NCBI GenBank assembly: GCA_937967805.1
Contig: CALBTC010000126.1
Span: forward strand, 1 to 5,813
Source of the DNA: an uncultured Anaerolineaceae bacterium
Lineage (GTDB): Bacteria; Chloroflexota; Anaerolineae; Promineifilales; Promineifilaceae
Reading direction: 5' to 3'
DNA length: 5,813 nt
The notes beneath the pieces are model-generated. The model had not been told where the DNA came from. It saw nothing but the letters and a program-made list of their open reading frames with translations, and ran no database searches. Below are positions 5,579 to 5,813 of this stretch, one piece after another. The position numbers and the translations under genes are program-made. Each line of letters starts with the position of its first letter. The stretch's first letter is position 1.

Positions 5579-5813
5579 TTAGAACAAGCCAACCACCTTG
5601 CCGGTTTCTAAATCCAGATCAACGTCGTAGAAAGACGGCCGTGTCGGTAACCCAGGCATCGTGCTCATCGTCCCCACCAGCGGGTAGAGGAAGCCCGCGC
5701 CCACGCTGGCCCGAATCTCACGAATGGGCAGAATAAACCCGGTGGGCCGACCTTTCAGGTTGGGATCGTGGCTCAAGCTGAGGGGGGTGTTGGCCATGAA
5801 CATCGGCAGCGTG
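5579..5813 (-). CDS. fhs: Formate-tetrahydrofolate ligase (10-formyl-THF synthetase), C-terminal 77 residues, cut by window edge
   Basis: The frame is open from the right edge (last full codon 5810-5812) to TAA at 5579-5581. It has the hallmark Fhs C-terminus: [31 protein letters not shown], then [12 protein letters not shown] and a closing GLF. The enzyme joins formate to tetrahydrofolate with ATP to make 10-formyl-THF in the cytosol. It feeds purine and formyl-Met-tRNA synthesis and, in acetogenic organisms, the methyl branch of the Wood-Ljungdahl pathway. The [16 protein letters not shown] stretch is closer, as I recall them, to the synthetase domain of eukaryotic C1-THF synthase (MTHFD1/ADE3) than to the Moorella-type enzyme, which has 'G.IMTMPGLP..P'. 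The internal ATG at 5801-5803 is not the start, because the catalytic body lies beyond the edge. Transcription ends at the hairpin about 33 bases downstream, so it is a separate unit from the operon to its left. Confidence 0.95.
   Translation of the reverse strand, partial: TLPMFMANTPLSLSHDPNLKGRPTGFILPIREIRASVGAGFLYPLVGTMSTMPGLPTRPSFYDVDLDLETGKVVGLF

Larger units (their letters stand above)
525..5642. repeat. Dispersed palindromic octamer ACGGCCGT, nine exact copies
   Basis: Exact copies begin at 525, 759, 838, 1475, 1702, 2858, 3318, 3404 and 5635. At even base composition about 0.09 copies would be expected in 5.8 kb. They encode T-A-V (525, 759, 3318), R-P (838, 1702, 5635) and G-R (1475, 2858, 3404), three copies in each codon phase, across three genes. 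One-base or end variants are also common, for example GCGGCCGT at 2490, ACGGCTGT at 2900, ACGGCCGC at 4635, and ACGGCC followed by A at 2455, 3667 and 4359. The flanks often extend to ...CGTTT. No copy lies in 1-373. Confidence 0.8.

Noticed and set aside
5801..5803. ATG at 5801-5803 (minus) as the start of a small 74-residue gene
   Set aside because: The reading frame stays open to the window edge and the residues are the C-terminus of the much larger Fhs enzyme.

Overview
The window most likely comes from a Chloroflexota bacterium (Anaerolineae/Ardenticatenia-like, probably a metagenome-derived genome). This is an inference. It rests on two large membrane proteins with a GT-C-like core and a C-terminal beta-sandwich block ('GY...L.L.W.A...Y..F.HL.D...W...GE...Y.L..G.YD...G.RL') that I associate with that phylum. 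No rRNA, tRNA, CRISPR array, insertion sequence or other complete mobile element is visible.

Layout. Positions 1-373 (+) hold the remains of a HigB/HigA-type toxin-antitoxin pair. An intact HigA-like antitoxin (65-373) is preceded by the in-frame tail of a HigB-like toxin (1-72). The toxin tail appears to jump from the N-terminal third of the family straight to its last residues, so it looks internally deleted. This segment is AT-richer (about 44% GC by hand count) than the next gene. Six bases beyond the antitoxin stop, and convergent with it, ends a two-gene minus-strand operon (5389 down to 380). It encodes two clearly paralogous proteins of 830 and 837 residues. Each has about ten to twelve membrane segments, a conserved acidic motif in the first large loop, an extracytoplasmic alpha/beta-like region and two C-terminal beta-sandwich domains. 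They are best described as GT-C-superfamily-like (lipid-linked sugar) glycosyltransferases of unknown substrate.

The 189-base intergenic region 5390-5578 is dense with signals. It holds a Shine-Dalgarno for a TTG start, a candidate sigma-70-type promoter, a perfect 15-bp inverted repeat built from two near-identical 11-bp dyads whose centres lie 41 bp apart, and a strong intrinsic terminator for the gene entering from the right. That gene (5579-5813, minus, cut by the window edge) is the C-terminus of formate-tetrahydrofolate ligase (Fhs). Its sequence is strikingly like the eukaryotic C1-tetrahydrofolate synthase C-terminus.

The most unusual window-wide signal is the palindromic octamer ACGGCCGT. 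It occurs nine times (about 0.09 expected by chance) and lies in all three reading frames of three different genes in equal number. That pattern suggests selection or a mutational process acting on the DNA rather than on protein sequence, as with the cyanobacterial HIP1 octamer.
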